Origin: an uncultured Phascolarctobacterium sp.
GTDB lineage: Bacteria; Bacillota; Negativicutes; Acidaminococcales; Acidaminococcaceae
Direction of reading: 5' to 3'
Assembly (NCBI RefSeq): GCF_934190775.1
Contig: NZ_CAKPTG010000006.1
Coordinates: 62,001 to 126,000 of the forward strand
DNA: 64,000 nt
The translations under genes were made by a program, and so were the position numbers. Shown one piece after another: positions 62,147 through 64,000 of this stretch (positions within the stretch are counted from its first letter, which is position 1; each line of letters opens with the position of its first letter). The notes under the pieces are model-generated. The model had not been told where the DNA came from. It made no database searches and saw only the letters and a program-made list of their open reading frames with translations.

Positions 62147-62734
62147 TCACTCCTTCAGCTCCTTGCTGTATATCCACGTCTCCTGCGCACCCAGCTGCGG
62201 CAGAATATTATTCGTAAAATGCGCTGCTTCGCTATAGCCACGCCTGCGGTAATATTCATAATCACAGGTAGCATCCGCCCACAAATAGAGCTTTTTAACA
62301 CCTTTTTTCTGCGCAATCGCTTCCACCTTATGCAGCAGCTTGCTGCCAACACCGCTTTTCATGCTCAAAAACAGGCACAGCAGCAAATCCTCCGGATTGG
62401 CCAACGCCCTCACCTTTTGTCCGTTATAAGACAAATAGCGCAGATAATCATAAACAAGATCCTGCTCCTCGCACTCAAAATGCTGCAGGCTTTGCTTTAA
62501 CCAGGACTGAGAATTATCACGCTCACTCAAGGGCGCCGCCAACAAAAAGCCCTGCATACCGTCATCATCCGTCATTTTTAAAGAAAAGACCTCACTGCGA
62601 TAATAATAGCGCACCATCGCCTCATACAGAACATTCTTTAAGCTATCATTCGTCAACGCCATCTCGTCACCCCAGGTCAGCTTGGTGAGCTGGGATGCAT
62701 AGGCAATATCCTGCGGGGTAAAATTTAATAACAT
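62147..62734 (-). CDS. GNAT-family N-acetyltransferase
   Basis: A 195-residue acetyl-CoA-dependent transferase. The acetyl-CoA loop is SGVGSKLLHKVEAIAQKKG (about residue 127), followed by KKLYLWADATCDYEYYRRRG and YSEAAHF, as in the GNAT fold. The N-terminal third is divergent. Substrate unknown. GGAG precedes the ATG. Convergent to the acyltransferase gene. Confidence 0.85.
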   Translation of the reverse strand: MLLNFTPQDIAYASQLTKLTWGDEMALTNDSLKNVLYEAMVRYYYRSEVFSLKMTDDDGMQGFLLAAPLSERDNSQSWLKQSLQHFECEEQDLVYDYLRYLSYNGQKVRALANPEDLLLCLFLSMKSGVGSKLLHKVEAIAQKKGVKKLYLWADATCDYEYYRRRGYSEAAHFTNNILPQLGAQETWIYSKELKE

Positions 62735-62824
62735 TTATGCTTCTCCACTTCAATAATCGAATTACAACACTTGCACAATCAGTTTTTAAGTGTCTTAAAC
62801 ATTCTTTTTAACTCTATTTTAAGC

Positions 62825-62901
62825 TATCCTCATGAAATATGCAATCAGTGCAGATTTCATGAGGATAAAATATGCAACTACTGCATATTTTATGAGGATA
62901 A
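62825..62901. repeat. Tandem palindromic repeat
   Basis: Two hairpins framed by the 9-mer TATCCTCAT / ATGAGGATA, which occurs once inverted and twice direct. Hairpin 1 (about 62830-62864): CTCATGAAAT-A-TGCA and TGCA-G-ATTTCATGAG around ATCAG. Hairpin 2 (about 62865-62893): perfect ATAAAATATGCA-ACTAC-TGCATATTTTAT. The repeats lie in a 338-bp gene-free stretch before the MarR gene and look like a short mobile repeat or a regulatory array. Confidence 0.7.
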
Positions 62902-62995
62902 TAGAAAAAAGAGCTTATTTTCATATTCACACTGCAACATTTCGCTTAGACAGTTTTCAGCAAATCATTACATTATTTTCCATTCCACCCCCTCC

Positions 62996-63025
62996 TTGAC
63001 AATCCCCCCATCACCGCAATATAAT
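62996..63025 (+). promoter_or_regulatory. Promoter of the marR-MFS operon
   Basis: Perfect TTGACA and TATAAT boxes with an 18-bp spacer, about 50 bp before the MarR start. Confidence 0.85.
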
Positions 63026-63040
63026 TATCTTTGATAATTA
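63022..63040. promoter_or_regulatory. MarR-type operator over the -10 box
   Basis: TAATTATC-TTT-GATAATTA, perfect 8-bp arms overlapping the -10 box. A second, looser copy GATAATTAC-TTTA-GGTAATC follows (63033-63052). Well placed for self-repression by the MarR protein. Confidence 0.7.
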
Positions 63041-63072
63041 CTTTAGGTAATCATTTGTAAAGGAGAACCACC

Positions 63073-63579
63073 ATGAAACATAAACTGCCTATCGAAGCAA
63101 TCAAAACTCTGCTCATCGCCTGCCACGAAGCAAAGCGCATAGTAGAGCTGCAGCCACCTCTGCCGGAAGGCTTAACTCCCGGCAATCTCAAGGTGCTAGA
63201 CTATATTGAATACCTGGAACGTACCGCGCAGCCTCCCAAGGTCAGCGATATTGCGGACCTGCTGCAGGTAACGCGCCCCGGCATCACTCGTCTGGTAAGC
63301 GAGCTGCAGGCAATCAATGTTATCGAAAAGTTCAGCGATGAACAGGATAAACGCATCGTCAGACTGCGTATGACAGATGAGGGACGTAAAATTCACGCCT
63401 ATTACATTGAACAATATCACAATTGGCTTGCTGCACAAATCACCGATATCAGTGAAGCAGATATCAATACCACTGCAGCCACCATCGCCAAGCTTTACCA
63501 AACCATGTCTACCCATAAGCCTGCGCTGCAGGGCCAAGCACCCGTTATCATGCATAGTGAGGAGAAAAATAATGACTAA
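63073..63579 (+). CDS. MarR-family transcriptional regulator
   Basis: A 168-residue winged-helix repressor. The recognition region is KVSDIADLLQVTRPGITRLV (about residue 56), followed by the wing segment KFSDEQDKRIVRLRMTDEGR, which is the standard MarR DKR-x-x motif. Helical dimerisation ends. It likely represses itself and the downstream exporter in response to a drug or phenolic ligand. AAAGGAG precedes the ATG. Its stop overlaps the exporter start by eight bases. Confidence 0.93.
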   Translation: MKHKLPIEAIKTLLIACHEAKRIVELQPPLPEGLTPGNLKVLDYIEYLERTAQPPKVSDIADLLQVTRPGITRLVSELQAINVIEKFSDEQDKRIVRLRMTDEGRKIHAYYIEQYHNWLAAQITDISEADINTTAATIAKLYQTMSTHKPALQGQAPVIMHSEEKNND

Positions 63580-64000
63580 CAGCTCCGCGCGTGTGTTGGA
63601 TGCACGCTTACTATTATCAATTATCGCCGCCGGCATTATGTCCTTTAGCGGCGTGGTTGTCGAAACTGCTATGAACGTTACCTTTCCTACGCTCATGCAC
63701 GAATTTAATATCGGCACCTCGCTCGTACAATGGATAACCACCGGCTATTTGCTGGTGCTGGCACTGATTATTCCAACATCCGCCTATCTTAAACGACGTT
63801 TCTCTACGCGCAGCCTGTTTACTGTTGCTATCAGCAGCTTTCTTGCAGGCACACTGCTCGCCGCCTGGTCGCCTTATTTCTATGTTCTGCTTATAGGCAG
63901 GCTGCTGCAGGGCATCGGTACAGGTATCGCCTTGCCGATGATGTTTAACATTATTCTGGAGCAGGTTCCCGGTGAACGCCTGGGTTTCATGATTGGCATA
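63572..64000 (+). CDS. MFS drug exporter (DHA2 type), 3' end outside window
   Basis: The first 143 residues of a proton-driven multidrug exporter of the EmrB/QacA group. The N-terminal helix pattern GVVVETAMNVTFPTLMHEF corresponds to the family motif D1 region. Then come TTGYLLVLALIIPTSAYLKR and GRLLQGIGTGIALPMMFNII, typical for DHA2. It is translationally coupled to the MarR gene (ATGACTAA overlap) with GAGGAG upstream. The C-terminal part is beyond the window. Confidence 0.9.
   Translation, partial: MTNSSARVLDARLLLSIIAAGIMSFSGVVVETAMNVTFPTLMHEFNIGTSLVQWITTGYLLVLALIIPTSAYLKRRFSTRSLFTVAISSFLAGTLLAAWSPYFYVLLIGRLLQGIGTGIALPMMFNIILEQVPGERLGFMIGI

Noticed and set aside
62771..63034. Open frame with repeated CxxC-like units
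   Set aside because: The repeated residues come from the palindromic DNA repeat at 62825-62901; no ribosome site, and it runs over the marR promoter.
1..64000. tRNA, rRNA, CRISPR arrays, prophage and intact IS elements
   Set aside because: I looked for cloverleaf T-loop motifs, rRNA cores, regularly spaced repeats and transposase signatures and found none; a dedicated scan could still reveal a missed tRNA.

Overview
The window is about 64 kb of bacterial chromosome, close to 50 % G+C by eye, densely coded, with no rRNA, tRNA, CRISPR array or intact insertion sequence that I could see. The gene content mixes Firmicutes signatures with a diderm envelope gene. The Firmicutes side includes the yybS-gdpP-rplI block, the yaaO-tmk-holB-ricT-trmN6 and yabE-rnmV-rsmA blocks known from Bacillus, and SpoVD/SpoVE-like division proteins. 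The diderm marker is a FadL-type outer-membrane beta-barrel protein ending in phenylalanine. That combination points to the Negativicutes, plausibly an anaerobe related to Acidaminococcaceae. The assignment is inferred from content, not from a database search.

Layout. 1-9 kb (minus): partial bioB with a strong promoter, a fhs-folD-vanZ group (one-carbon metabolism), trmB-ftsW-ftsI (tRNA modification and septal peptidoglycan synthesis) and a DUF697 membrane protein. 9-14 kb (plus): gluQ, a small membrane protein, a patatin-like lipase, a cyclase-fold/winged-helix regulator and an M20 peptidase. 14-20 kb: a cytoplasmic 5'-nucleotidase-type phosphoesterase, then the vitamin B6 locus pdxR / pdxTS followed by the remains of a second pdxR, and a TauE exporter. 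20-27 kb (minus): an M20 peptidase with a YfcC carrier, then yybS-gdpP-rplI (c-di-AMP hydrolysis and ribosome). 27-33 kb (plus): a YczE-like membrane protein, a cold-shock protein, and a four-gene iron/spermidine-type ABC importer with two different ATPases. 33-40 kb: secreted and LysM proteins, a GlcD-type FAD dehydrogenase, an AEC carrier, an Rrf2 regulator, an HD hydrolase coupled to an alanine-rich exported protein, and a DUF1624-like membrane protein.

40-52 kb (minus) is a housekeeping block: speA-like decarboxylase-tmk-holB-ricT-trmN6, yabE-rnmV-rsmA, and rsmI-metG-(DUF3592-like)-tatD. It has the same genes as the Bacillus subtilis yaaO-ksgA region with one segment moved and yaaQ, yaaR and yabA absent. 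52-64 kb is accessory: a secreted orphan, an HTH plus vWA pair, a MATE pump, a PHP-phosphatase/FAH operon, DUF1847, the FadL porin, a TPR-like protein, acyltransferase-3, a GNAT enzyme, a tandem palindromic repeat, and a MarR regulator translationally coupled to an MFS drug exporter cut by the window end.

The most interesting observations are the decayed pdxR copy with a duplicated 29-bp control block, which suggests a tandem duplication of a pdxTS-pdxR unit; a FolD next to fhs that lacks the catalytic lysine and glutamine of the family; the cyclase-like regulator upstream of an M20 peptidase; the ABC importer with two non-identical ATPases; and the tandem palindromes before the MarR gene.
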